In this document: positions 22,901 to 33,293 of the stretch, piece after piece
Numbering within the stretch: position 1 is the first letter of the stretch
Layout: the number at the start of each line of letters is the position of its first letter
Assembly (NCBI GenBank): GCA_009801015.1
Contig: VHZZ01006357.1
Location: forward strand, 8,711-44,113
Source of the DNA: Silene noctiflora
Taxonomy: Eukaryota > Streptophyta > Magnoliopsida > Caryophyllales > Caryophyllaceae
Length of the DNA stretch: 35,403 bases
Direction of reading: 5' to 3'
Position numbers and translations under genes: made by a program
Notes under the pieces: model-generated
Databases searched by the model: none
What the model saw: only the letters and a program-made list of their open reading frames with translations
What the model was told of the DNA's origin: nothing

Positions 22901-24034
22901 CTATTTAATAACATTCTCAAAAAAGTAAACTAATTTTAATATTTGCAGTGATTATCATTACTGATATTCTTTTAATTTTTTCAAATTATTCTCAGTGTCG
23001 AAGCACCCGCGCATATTGCATAATGTAGATACGCCAAATGTCGTAAATTAGGATCTTATATTATCATGGATAGTAGAGAAAACTCGTATGGATGTATGTT
23101 ATTGTTGTTGTGTGTATACCATAATTTCCTTTCATGTAGCATAACGATCTTACAAAAGACTAATAGTGTATTTTATAATATGAAAAGAGATTTGTATGAA
23201 CAAAAATGGATATGAATATATTATGTAGGGAGTATTTTGTGACTTATTATTAGTGTGTGAGCTATTGTTGGTACTTGGTAGTGGAAATTTCAACAGAAAA
23301 CCTTAGGTGAAAACGAAAGCCCGTTAAAAGATTTCCATTAGTAATTGTTGGACAAAAGTGTTTTAAAGTAGGTGGTGAATCTTCAAAATTAAACGTTAAT
23401 CTCAATGAAACTTTGAAAGTGTGCTTATTAGTAGACACCAACATGGCAATAAAGCAAACCAAATGCCTTTGTGCATGTGATCTTATTAATTTGAACTAAC
23501 CCGTTATTTACCATTACCCTTCAAATACTTCGTTATCTCTTTGACTACCCTAATAGTAAAATAGAACCGTTATTAAACGAGAAAACCTGCACCCGCTACC
23601 TTTATAAAAAAAATGAGCATTAGCCAAATACCTAGGCATGCGTAGAAGTTTGCATAATTGCATGCATACCATCTAAAACAGAGTAGACAAGTTTTTTTTA
23701 TCGGAGATAGACTCCAACTCGATAAGAGTTGAATAAGACATAATCTCAGCTGAATGATAAATTGTTCGTTCATGATTTAATCAACTGAACACCACATATG
23801 GTTGTGTATTAACGATTTTGAACAAGGGAGAGATGAGTAAATCTCGAAGTCATTTCATAGGAAGCTCATGGGAGAAGTGGGTAGTCAGGTGGGGAAAGCA
23901 ATTAATAATTTCATGTCCAATTTCCCTACTTGTTGTCTAACTAAACGACTCCCGCCAGCTAATGATATGCTCTCCTAGCCAAAAATTTATATACATTGTC
24001 CTTTTCGAAATGTAATACGGGTATGTCTCTTAGG
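22901..24034. other. AT-rich intergenic stretch
   Basis: No supported gene. Minus-strand frames at 23262-23462 and 23573-23773 show no family motif. Confidence 0.55.
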
Positions 24035-24150
24035 TATGTTCTTTTCGGTTAAAAAGAGCTGAACTGAATTTAATGGACGTAAACTAAACTGAATTGAGCT
24101 GAATTGAACTGAACTTAGCTGACATTAAGTTTAAAAGAGCAGAGCCTGTG
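24035..24150. repeat. GAACT-rich repeat, copy 3 (short)
   Basis: ATGTTCTTTTCGGTTAAAAA at the left and AAGTTTAAAAGAGCAGAGCC at the right enclose iterations of GAGCTGAACTGAATT. This is the shortest and cleanest-bounded copy of the family, about 115 bases. Confidence 0.6.
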
Positions 24151-25000
24151 TAGGATATTTTTAGAGAAGACACCCATTATATATCATCATCATTTTTCAA
24201 ATTTAATTGTATGCTTAGAGTCTTTTGGTTAAGTTGAAAATCAAATTTTAACATTTCAGTAGGTTAAAATGAAATATAACGAAAAAAAAAAAAAAAACAG
24301 ATGGAGTAATCTCACATTTGAATAATATACATTTCAACATATTTTAGTTCAATTTAGCAAAACTCTATATTCCGTATTATTTACAATAAAACCGAGTGCT
24401 GCAACAATTAAACTATTCAAAAGAACTTTTTTTTTTCTTTTTTATTGTTTTTTGAACATTCGTATGGAAGCTTTTGTTGTTAGAGAGGGGTTACAAAATT
24501 GGTCGCAAGAAATTGCATAGCAATTCGATTAAAAGAAAAGGTAGTTTTAAAGTTGCAAAACATTATTACAAAATCGATCTTGAGAGGCAGACAAAGAAAC
24601 AGTGAATCTCCAATTATCGTGGATTTGTATACTGTTTACAACAACGTATCTCATAATGTTATGCATGCCTCATACTAGACATACATAGTAAAAAGTATGT
24701 ATATTCAAGTCTCTAGTACATTATTATGCCCTAGACAAATTTAATTTTGTGGAATACTCAAACTTATTATTTAAACCGTCTAAAAATCTAAATGTATGAA
24801 TCGTTTTAACAGAATACTCGGTGTTAGATAATAGAATGAGATTATTCATTTTACCCAAATTTCTTGTTCTTATTAAGACTGTTAATGTTAAGTTAAACGA
24901 TACTCACAAACAATTTATATAATAATATTATTATTATTATTATACTCATAATCGATGGAGGTTGTGAGAGGTATTAACTTAAAACTATTACAAAGCATAT
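24151..25000. other. AT-rich intergenic stretch
   Basis: Contains poly(A) and poly(T) runs near 24281 and 24428 and an AT/TTA microsatellite at about 24920-24942. No gene recognised. Confidence 0.6.
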
Positions 25001-25003
25001 TTA

Positions 25004-25280
25004 GGTCTTGTTTGGCAAACAGTAGAAGCAGATTTATAATAGTGAACAATATTAGCAGAGTACATTTAGCGGATTTTAATATGTAACGGATTTGACTATC
25101 AAACTAAAGTAGCAAAATTAAGAAAAGTCTTTGGTAATTATTAGATTATAGGATAATTATATTGTTTTCATGTATAAATTGAATATATTGTTACAATATA
25201 GTGTTACTACGAGCATATTCAATAATAGTATATTTCGACCAATATGCCATCAGAATTTATCGTTTACAAACACATGTATA
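25004..25280. mobile_element. Degenerate Tourist-like MITE related to the 22450 copy
   Basis: TTA followed by GGTCTTGTTTGGCAAACAG starts at 25004. Subterminal motifs (AGCAGATTT, TTTAGCGGATTT, ACGGATTTGACTA) and CAATATGCCAT match the vocabulary of the element at 22450-22897. The right end is eroded; ATCGTTTACAAACAC near 25258-25272 is the nearest candidate. The right boundary is therefore approximate. Confidence 0.5.
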
Positions 25281-25599
25281 CTGGGTAAACACTCCGGTTG
25301 GCCGGGTATACGTAATAGCATGTAAGGCTGTAAACAACGTAGAACAAGTAAAGCACCCGAGAAGGACAAACTTGAAGTTTATAAGGCATAACCTCGAGTT
25401 ATAAACACTCCACAAGATTGCTCTTGGAAATGCTTAAACCGGAGTCCCTTGAGAATTTCACTTAAGTTTTAACAACTAGATTTCACCCTAATATTTCAAA
25501 AAAAGTATCAAGTACTTCTTAACTAGAGAGAGTATAACAATAGTAAGGTTAAATAAAGATACATTCTCACTTTTCAAAAATTAATTATGAGTAGATTTA

Positions 25600-25775
25600 G
25601 GCTCTGTTTGGTAAAACTAACTGAAAAGATAGTTGAAAACTGAAAAACTAACTGAAACTTGAAAAAGGTAACTGATTATATAAAAAAATGTTTGGCAAAC
25701 TGACTGAAAAGTTAACTGATTTTGGTGAAAAGACGTACAAGGATATAATAATTATTTAATAGAATAAATAGAGCC
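25600..25775. mobile_element. Short Tourist-like MITE, 176 bp
   Basis: Left end GGCTCTGTTTGGTAAAAC, right end on the other strand GGCTCTATTTATTC, flanked by TTA at 25597-25599 and 25776-25778. The interior iterates AACTGAAAA/TTAACTGA. It lies about 700 bases before the BIG GRAIN 1-like start codon, in the upstream region. Confidence 0.7.
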
Positions 25776-25778
25776 TTA

Positions 25779-26483
25779 ATTATACTAGGAGAAACACCTA
25801 CTATGTCAAAAACAAACCTCCACAAAATTAGCTAATAAGGAATTATAAGATGTGAATCCTAAATCACAAATAGCAAAATATATTAACCGTATAAATATTA
25901 TATCCCCAATTAAATATTTCCTCTGTCATGATTACTTGTTGTCATTGCAAATTACTCTTCATAATGAATATAAAAAGTAACAAATGACCAAAATAAAGAA
26001 AGTATTAAGTCTCGAAACCGTCTCTTACTACATCGATGAGAGGCAATCAAAAACTAATTAAAAACTAATTAAATAAAAAGATAAAAATTAAATAAAAATG
26101 ATAACTACCTATTATAAAAGAGGTCTCTAAACAATTTTAAAGAGAGATGACTCTCTTTGAGAATTTGTATAAAGAAAATATGTAATCTAGACGTAGATGA
26201 GACAGATGATCTGGACTTGTAGCAGTATACCAGCGTATATACGATCTTTATAAGACTCACCTCACTTGATTCACACTCCACTCTCTCACCAATTTCCCCC
26301 TTTCAATCTCTCTCTAAAAAAACAAAAACAGTGCGTGTGTGTTAAATTTGTCATCTTCAAAATCCCAGGCGTGGAATTAGGCTTTCATTACTGTCTCTTC
26401 TTCACTCCTTCCACACATTCTCTCTCCTCTATCATCTTCTTCAACAATATCATTTCTCAACACATATTGCGGACAATTTCACC
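25779..26483 (+). promoter_or_regulatory. Upstream region and 5' leader of the BIG GRAIN 1-like gene
   Basis: TATATAC at 26236-26242 and TTATAAG at 26248-26254 are candidate TATA boxes. From about 26262 the sequence becomes a CT-rich leader (CACTCTCTCACCAATTTCCC and TTCTTCACTCC), typical of plant 5' UTRs. Position 26484 is preceded by CACC, a good plant start context. No upstream ATG is in a favourable position; the frame beginning at 26266 starts with TTG. Confidence 0.5.
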
Positions 26484-27674
26484 ATGAACTCCAACCACAT
26501 TCGTCACTATAATCATCACAATAATCACAATATTAACAATAATACTAATTATCCTTCCTTTTCCTCGTCTCTTTTGGAAGAAATTTACCGCTCTTTCGAC
26601 GACGATAAGTCCAGAATCGATAGACGTCGAGTTGATCGTTACGTTTTAGAGCAGTGGATCGATAAGGAGAAGGAAAAGGAAAAGGAGAAAAACATCAAGT
26701 TTCGGCGTAATTCTATGCCGGAAACCGGAAATTATCGACGTCCGTTGTATTCGTCGTCGTCGACTAGCTCTTCCGATTCTAGCTCCTGTATAGGCGGATT
26801 TTCGTCGTCGGATACGGAATCGCTGTACGGAGCTCCGGCGAGAATGTCGGCGAAGGTTCCGACCTTGAAGCCGATTCGCACGGCGGCGGATAGCACGACG
26901 GAGTTTGTAAGGAAAAGTTACTCCGGCGAGAATACGGCAGCGGCGAAGGCGAAAGCCAAGAAGAGTAAGAAAGACGGAAAATTACAACACGCGTTGAAAT
27001 TATACGCCGATTTGAAGAAAGTGAAGCAGCCGATTTCGCCTGGAGGAAAAATCGCGAGTTTTCTTAATTCGTTGTTTAATTCAGGAAATTCGAAGAAATC
27101 GAAGGTAACGCCGCCGTCTACGGCGGCGATGAAGTCGGCGTCGGTGCCTTCATCGGCGTCTTCATATTCTAGGTCGTGTTTGAGTAAAACTCCGTCATCG
27201 GCGGGGAGGTATGAGCGAAGGTCGGTTAGGTTTTGTCCGGTGAGTGTTGTCGTCGACGAGGCGGGGGAGAAGTCGGTGTATAGCGACAACGACATCGTTT
27301 CGAGGATGGATGTTTGTGGTGGTGGTGAGGAGGACTTGAAGGCGGAGATTAGGGAGAAACAGAGGAGAGTTGAGGAAGCTGCTAAGGAATTATTGAAGAA
27401 TTATCGGAGTAATCAAATTAGGAAGGAGTTCAAGGTTAATGTGATTAGTAATGTTGATCAAGGGATTAATAATAATGTTAATATGGGCGGTTTTGAGGAC
27501 GAGGATGAGGATGAGGATGATGACGATGAAGAGAGTTGTTGTAGCTCGGATTTATTTGAGCTCGATAATTTGTTAGAGATTGGTGTTGGTGATAGGTATT
27601 GTCAAGAGTTACCGGTGTATGAGACTACTCATGTTGGTAGAAATCGAGCCATTGCTAATGGTTCCATCTCATGA
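26484..27674 (+). CDS. BIG GRAIN 1-like protein, single exon, 396 aa
   Basis: The protein has family blocks in the expected order: PSFSSSLLEEIYRSFDDD (24-41); a basic, Ser-rich region; KLQHALKLYADLKKVKQPIS (166-185); GGKIASFLNSLFNSGNSKK (187-205); RRSVRFCPVSVVVDE (245-259); a helical EIREKQRRVEEAAKELLKNY (288-307); an acidic run (338-350); and SSDLFELDNLLEIG with ELPVYETT near the C-terminus. Rice BIG GRAIN 1 is a plasma-membrane-associated protein that raises auxin response and organ size; the same role is inferred here. Signal peptide and transmembrane segments are absent. The N-terminus (1-23) is rich in Asn and His. The gene is intronless and markedly richer in CG than its flanks. Which BG1-like subgroup it belongs to is not resolved; the C-terminal motif suggests the C/E type. 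Confidence 0.87.
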   Translation: MNSNHIRHYNHHNNHNINNNTNYPSFSSSLLEEIYRSFDDDKSRIDRRRVDRYVLEQWIDKEKEKEKEKNIKFRRNSMPETGNYRRPLYSSSSTSSSDSSSCIGGFSSSDTESLYGAPARMSAKVPTLKPIRTAADSTTEFVRKSYSGENTAAAKAKAKKSKKDGKLQHALKLYADLKKVKQPISPGGKIASFLNSLFNSGNSKKSKVTPPSTAAMKSASVPSSASSYSRSCLSKTPSSAGRYERRSVRFCPVSVVVDEAGEKSVYSDNDIVSRMDVCGGGEEDLKAEIREKQRRVEEAAKELLKNYRSNQIRKEFKVNVISNVDQGINNNVNMGGFEDEDEDEDDDDEESCCSSDLFELDNLLEIGVGDRYCQELPVYETTHVGRNRAIANGSIS

Positions 27675-28710
27675 TGTTGAGTCTTTAATCTTTATTAGTT
27701 CGTACTACTAATTAATTTTGAGCATTAGTTTGCTATCGTATCTAGTTAATTTGGTTGATATGTTTCTTTTATTACCTTTAAATATACAGTTTCTTTATCA
27801 GTTCTCTAACAATGTTTGTTAATATTTAATATAGTTTCAATGTTTGTTAATATTTCGATATAGTCATGCATTAATGATTCAGAGTACATTTTGTAGTTTA
27901 AAATCATCTCATAAATGAACTACAGTTCAAACATAAGAAGAGCTCTTTCAAAAATCAAAGATTTGAAGTTGATTTCCTTGTTCATTAACCTATTTCATAA
28001 GGAACTTGAGCAATTCAAATGGAAAAACAGTTCTCAAGTCATTGGATTCCTGTGACTTCTGTGACACTTTTATCTCAATCATATGATCATATTGATTATT
28101 GAAGCTAAAACATTGTACTCCGTACTTTGTATATTGTACGGTCAAGTTTTTCTTTTATGGCATAGGTTCAAACTCAGTTAACAAAAAATTCAAAAATAAA
28201 ATAAAAAACAAAAAAACAATATCATACGAGAGAAGAATCTGATCAATGATTTATTAAGACTATAACTACCGGTCGCCTCATGAACATTTATAAATTTAAG
28301 ATTTTTTGTAGTAAAAAATTTTGAATTTTATTTCATTGTGAATTTGTCCCTTTCGAATTTTTTGTTACTCTTAATGATAAATCTTAAATCCTTCACTGAG
28401 TATAATCCAACACCTGTTAAGCGCTTTCTCAATTCCGTTGGAAACCCTACTACAAGACAATGTAATAACCACTCATCAACCACCTAAGAAGTACATATTG
28501 TACATTTATGACTTGTACTGTAATGTTAGAAACACTGATTCTTGGTTCACAAAATTGAAATAGAAGTATAAAAAGAAGAGGGAATTAAATAAAGAGAGAG
28601 TAAAGAAGAAGAAAACGGAGATTCGAGATCGAGTTCAGACTGTAGAAAAGTTGTTGATGACGATCAAAAGGTGATTAAAGAGGTCAAGTCATGTAAATCC
28701 CTTGTTTGAT
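27675..28710. other. BIG GRAIN 1-like 3' flank and gene-free DNA
   Basis: The first 200-300 bases probably hold the 3' UTR. AATGTTTGTTAATATTT occurs twice (27810-27826 and 27839-27855), an imperfect tandem pair of about 29-bp period. No further gene recognised. Confidence 0.6.
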
Positions 28711-29080
28711 TTATACTCCCTCCAATCTGCTATTTTCTTCCCCTTTCAAGTGGGCACGGGGATTAAGGGAGGGAGTATTATATTGATAAAGAAAAATGTG
28801 GGGTTGGGGGATTGTAGAGGGGTAGGAATAAAATAAGAGTAAAAGAGTTGGTGGGGTTTGGTGATAAGAGAGAGGAATGAATAAAATAAGAGTAAAAGTG
28901 TTGGGTGAGGTTTGTGATAGGAGAGAGGGATGAATAAAATAAGAGTAAAAGTGTTGGGTGGGGTTTGTGATANGAGAGAGGGATGAATAAAATAAGAGTA
29001 AATTGTTACCAAAAATAGAAAGGGGAAGAAAACCTGAATAATCCGTTTTAGGAAATAGGGAAGAAAATAGCTGATAGAAG
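28711..29080. mobile_element. Stowaway-like MITE remnant with internal tandem repeats
   Basis: TACTCCCTCCAATCTGCTAT at 28711-28730 is a Stowaway-type end, and GGGAGGGAGTATT at 28768-28780 is its inverted form. CTATTTTCTTCCCCTTTC (28731-28748) has inverted partners at 29018-29034 (GAAAGGGGAAGAAAA) and 29056-29072 (GGGAAGAAAATAGCTGA). This suggests either one element of about 360 bp whose right TIR is damaged, or a short element beside a second one. Confidence 0.5.
28826..29001. repeat. 53-bp tandem repeat, about 3.3 copies
   Basis: GAATAAAATAAGAGTAAA starts at 28826, 28879, 28932 and 28985, exactly 53 bases apart. Each full unit also has GTTGG(G)TG(G/A)GGTTTG and GAGAGAGG(G)AT. Copies are nearly identical, so the expansion is recent. 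One base is unresolved (28973). The 88-codon minus-strand frame here is a product of the repeat. Confidence 0.92.
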
Positions 29081-29785
29081 AGAATATATGAAATTACAGT
29101 GCTTTATGATTTTTGTTTGTATAGTTGTTAAAGTAGGGACCTTGGACGAAATGGACCTACTAGTATAATGTACTAGCTTCAAGTATAGCCACTAGTATCT
29201 CACATTATTAATTATTCCCTACACATTTTTTATTTTTGTATTGGAGCTTTGGAAAATGCAATTGGTCAAAAGTTATGGCTTCACTAATCCCATGCAATTT
29301 TGCAAATTAAAGTGGTTTTTCTATATTTTTCAATTCCCTTGAGTTCAAATAGGTCTTACATTATCCGTTTTATTTCTAATACGGGTCTAAATACTACCAT
29401 ATACCGATAGTAATGACAATTTTTTGGCATACATTATTCATTTTGTCTTGCTAAATGAGATGTTTTACTTTGACTTGTTTCTTGTTTAAGAATTTGTGCA
29501 TATAAAATGGGTGTCTAATAAAATATTGATTTAACTTAATTAATAAAAGGAGCAAATAAAATTAACAACTACAAATGATAAATCCCTTTATGGTTTATTC
29601 CATATTTTACAATAGTTTGTGTACGGATAAATGTCTACAATTGTATTTCTTAATGTGAATACAACATTATAATGTAGCTTTCATGTTTCTTAACTAAATA
29701 TAGTTTTAGAAACCTTTAAATCAATTCCTAGAATGTGCTCCATGAGTAGAAATAGATGAGAAATTGAGAATGTGCTTCGTTTAAA

Positions 29786-30152
29786 ATTACTTTCTCCGTT
29801 CCGGTCAATTGTTGTCCTTGCCACAAAGACCAAAAAAAGAGGAGAGAGTCAATTACCAGTTGAGATCACCTGTCCCACTTTTATGTCTCATCTTGTGTCC
29901 CACTACCTTAGGATCTTAACACATCACACATAAGTTAATAAAAATGGTAATAATATATATTAGAGGTCTTATGTGTAAATATGAGAAGTGATGAGACACA
30001 AGACGGGACATAAAATAGGACAGGGGATCTGCTACTACAGTGTAAATGATCAAATTGTTCATTAAATATATTTCTAAAATAGAAAGCATAACAGTTGACT
30101 GAGACACACTAAAATAGAATAGGACATCAAATAACCGTAATGAAGGGAGTAA
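29786..30152. mobile_element. Stowaway-like MITE, about 365 bp
   Basis: The left end ATTACTTTCTCCGTTCCGGT and the right end, read in reverse, GATTACTCCCTTCATTACGG are diverged inverted repeats of the Stowaway TACTCCCTCCGT type. The interior continues the symmetry (TTGTTGTCC left, GGACATCAA right). It contains a second, stronger inverted repeat, listed separately. The 29916-30107 minus-strand frame lies inside and is not a gene. Confidence 0.6.
29858..30040. repeat. Long inverted repeat (hairpin) inside the Stowaway-like MITE
   Basis: The left arm is about 29861-29935 (GATCACCTGTCCCACTTTTA and on to CACATAAG). The right arm is about 29968-30034 (CTTATGTGTAAATATGAGAA and on to GGACAGGGGATC). 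The arms are largely complementary over some 65-75 bases, with a loop of about 32 bases. The structure looks like a separate MITE nested in, or captured by, the outer element, and a transcript would fold into a strong hairpin. Confidence 0.75.
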
Positions 30153-30345
30153 TCCTTTAGCATTCTTGATTGATCAATTATTCCTATAGTAGCAAGTCAA
30201 TCCATGTAGTAAATTGCTTCGTAGTACACATGATACTTTTCGAAATCAATAATGGTCTAGAAAATGTACGAAGTTTATAGAAGTAATAAAAAAAATTTAG
30301 ATGTAATTCCAACGAATGTGATAGTATATAAACCATGTTATCTGC

Positions 30346-30665
30346 CCCATTTTTTTTACTTAATTTCGGTTCATTTTAATTTAGTTCAATTCTATTCAGT
30401 TTAGTTTAATTCAGCTATTTACTTCATAAATTAACTCTTATATCAGTTCAGTTTACATTCATTAAGACCCTGTTTTTTTAGACTGAAACTGTTTAACCTA
30501 AACTTAATGGAGCTATAAACTGAACTGAATTGAACTTAATGGAGACGATCTGAATTGAACTAAATTGAAGTAAGAGTTAATTTGTAAAGAGAAGAGTTGA
30601 AATGAACTAAACTGAATAAAGCTGAACTGAAATTAAGTTTAAAAGAACAAGGTCTAAGTTCAGTT
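30346..30665. repeat. GAACT-rich repeat, copy 4 (long, two head-to-head halves)
   Basis: The left half (30366-30470) reads GTTCAATTCTATTCAGTTTAG and similar. The right half (30480-30660) reads the inverse, CTGAACTGAATTGAACTTAA. TTAACTCTTA (30432-30441) and TAAGAGTTAA (30571-30580) are inverted partners. It ends in AAGTTTAAAAGAACAAGGTC, like copies 2 and 3. The arrangement suggests an inverted pair or one element nested in another. Confidence 0.6.
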
Positions 30666-32017
30666 CAATTTAACTCAACTTTATTAAGTTTAGTTAAATT
30701 CAAAACAACATAACTAGGCACTTTTTATTAGTATATTTAGCTGTTACGAGTTGCGACTTAACAATGGATAATACATAACCAAATAAATTGATAAAGATTT
30801 AAGTGTGGTCGACGTGATTAGTGACAATTTCACAATATTAATCGAGCAATACAATGCACACATTACACAACGGAATATTTTGATAAAATCGTACACCCAC
30901 TACAACAGAATCCATGTATGTGGATTGTGGGGGCTGATTGATACGCAGAACTCCATTCTTTTTTGTCTTAAAACAGGTTGTTTAATGAAAATATTAATGT
31001 CACCCATCACTTAATACCACTACTTAACAATAATCACTTAGTTTCCCTTAAAACGTAGATATCTGTTTTACAGCTAAAACGGGTTAAATACTAAATTATT
31101 TAGATAAATGAGATAATGTTTTGTTATTCCGTAGATATTACTCTTGAATCGTTTTAACTGTAAAGCGGATATCTCGGTCTTAAACAAGACTATGTAACGT
31201 TTGCATGATATTTATAGTAATTGCAAGCCAGCTAACCCTAGTTTATTTATCTGTAATACACCAAGGATTTGAAGTTTTAAGAGGGACAGTGAAAAAAATG
31301 AAAATGTAAAGTGGTAAAAAAGTAGAAAAATGTCATGGTGTGTAAAGCATGATTAGAGACACAATATCCACTTAAGAGATTTGTGCTGGTGATTAATTCA
31401 TTTAAGTGAATCATTTAAAAGGCATACGATGTTGATTTAATAATTAAATAATTGTAAATGAATCTTTGGTGCTATAATTTCCTTGCTGTCAATATTGGTT
31501 GGCTATTGAGAGCATCCAGTAAAAAGTGATTGTGACCTCCATTTAACCATTTTGTTTGTTGACAACTCTGTTTCATGAACAGGGGATTTATAGGACCATA
31601 ATTTCTCAATTTTAACTACTTTTCATTTAATCAATTTTTCACATATTTCGTGTCAAGGATGATTTAAATAAACGTGACCAAAAATCATACTCGAGAAAGA
31701 GGAAGTTTCAGCATTTATTACTTCAAATTATATGAAATGTATGAAATTACATAACTTTTTATGTTACGAGTATCGGTATGTTAGCTTGATTAAGCTAATT
31801 TCTTTCTCAAATAAACTTAATTCGTGAATAAAACTAAAATAAGTTATTGAACGAAGTTATTAGAATTGTTTAAAACTCTGCGCATAATTCAAGATTACTA
31901 AACAACCAAGGTAACAGGTAAAAAAGGGTAAAAAAATGCAATTACATTGTTAACTATAAGACCATTGAGCCTCAACCATCACCTCAAAAGTTTTGCTTGA
32001 GATGATTTTCTCATATG
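30666..32017. other. AT-rich intergenic stretch
   Basis: No gene, RNA or structured repeat recognised. The frame at 30805-31014 has no family likeness. Confidence 0.55.
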
Positions 32018-32022
32018 ATATC

Positions 32023-32213
32023 TGTTATTCGGAAGTGTTAATACCTTCTGTTAAGCCCCTATTGCACCAGTATCTGCTTTGGGTCAAGCCCTCACGGATT
32101 TACTCTGGAGTTTCGTCCCAAAAGGCCTCATACTATTATATGTTATGAACACTTGTAAAGATGACCTTCCATCTTTACACCACCGATGTGCGACATTAGT
32201 TTACACTCTAACA
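32023..32213 (-). repeat. 3' LTR of the 32023-33486 element
   Basis: Begins TGTTATTCGGAAGTG and ends CACTCTAACA on the + strand. It shares ACACTT.TA.AGATG.CC.TT, CATCTTTACA.CACCGATGTG and TTTACACTCTAA with the right LTR. It is next to the polypurine tract at 32214-32223. Confidence 0.85.
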
Positions 32214-32224
32214 ATTCTCCCCTC
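32214..32224 (-). promoter_or_regulatory. Polypurine tract of the LTR element
   Basis: On the minus strand GAGGGGAGAAT lies directly before the LTR start TGTTAGAGTG, the expected position for plus-strand priming. Confidence 0.75.
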
Positions 32225-32789
32225 AAACCAAGGACTACCATCTTAACTCGGACCTTAACTCCTATAGAGAATTTTCCCACACCCGGTAGCGAGCAGCACC
32301 AAGATCATCTTCCCTTAGTCGACACAACATGCTACCGAGCCATGTCTACACCACATGTCACCACCTGGTCAAGTGAGTCCTCTCACATGCTCCTAGTCTT
32401 TCATGTCCATGTGTCCGGCTTGGGACTGCGCTACACATGCATATCTAACACATCTGCCTCCAATATACTCTGGATTGAGTCCGCCACTTCATAAGTTCTA
32501 GAACACAACAGTCTTTGGCATCTAACCTGGAAAGGACCCACCAGACCTATGACACCCAACCTGATAAGGGTCTACCTAATCCAGCAGTTCTAGTATACAA
32601 ATGATGATTTTCCCACAAGAACTATGGTGCCTTTCATCCATTTTGCCCTAGACTGGGCTTGGTCAAGGCTTCATCCCGACTAGGAGTTCTTTGCCTTACA
32701 GTGTACGCCATCCTTCAAGTCTTGACGCGATCCTTCACCACCGTACTATCCATGGACTTGAGATTAGACTCGGCAAATGGGTCAATCGA

Positions 32790-33145
32790 GTCGGGTCAGT
32801 TCAGGTCTTTCAGTGATTTCGAGTTAATTCAGGTCGGGTCGGGTCATTTCGTGTATGTTGGTCGGGTTTGTTTCGGGGTCAAGCGAGTCGGGTCATTTTC
32901 GAGTCAATGAATAAGAGAAAAAAAAGTCATTTCAAGTCTTTTCGGTTCAATTAGAGTTATGCTTTGTCCGATTATTTCGGGTTAGTGATTCCGGATCGGT
33001 CGTTTTAGGGTCGGGTCAGTTACGGGTCAAGGAAGCCCGGATCATATACAGGCCGGGTCGGGTCAATTCAGGTTTTTAGGTCACATTCGGGTGATGCAGT
33101 TTGGGTCAATTTCGAGTCTCGGGTCAACTTTTTCGGGTCGGGTTA
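32790..33145. repeat. Degenerate GGGTCGGGTCA-type repeat inside the LTR element
   Basis: At least a dozen imperfect units of the form (C)GGGTC(GGGTC)A(GTT/TTT)C(A/G)(G)G occur, for example CAGGTCGGGTCGGGTCATTTC at 32830-32850 and GGCCGGGTCGGGTCAATTCA at 33051-33070. No protein frame runs through it. Confidence 0.7.
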
Positions 33146-33278
33146 CTTTTGCCAGTTCTACTTGAGATTTGCAAACAATCTGTCAAATCGAGCCCACGCG
33201 TATGTGACTCGCGAATGCTATATCCGTTCTCCATGAGTCACATTTGTACGTCATGGGCCTAGACCCAAGTTGAACCTT

Positions 33279-33291
33279 GGCTTTGATACAA
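33279..33291 (-). promoter_or_regulatory. Primer-binding site of the LTR element
   Basis: The minus strand reads TTGTATCAAAGCC, two bases after the LTR ends in CA. This differs by two bases from the plant tRNA-iMet complement TGGTATCAGAGCC and is in the expected place. Confidence 0.8.
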
Positions 33292-33293
33292 CT

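Noticed and set aside
26266-26487. 73-codon frame overlapping the BIG GRAIN 1-like start, as a possible upstream ORF
   Set aside because: It begins with TTG, not ATG, and lies in CT-rich leader sequence; there is no sign of coding.
28746-29012. 88-codon minus-strand frame with repeated peptide units
   Set aside because: The peptide repeat comes from the 53-bp DNA tandem repeat, and the frame contains an unresolved base; no evidence of a gene.
32186-32910. Frames inside the LTR element as possible gag or pol
   Set aside because: No zinc knuckle, protease, reverse transcriptase or integrase motifs; they are short and on the strand opposite to the element.
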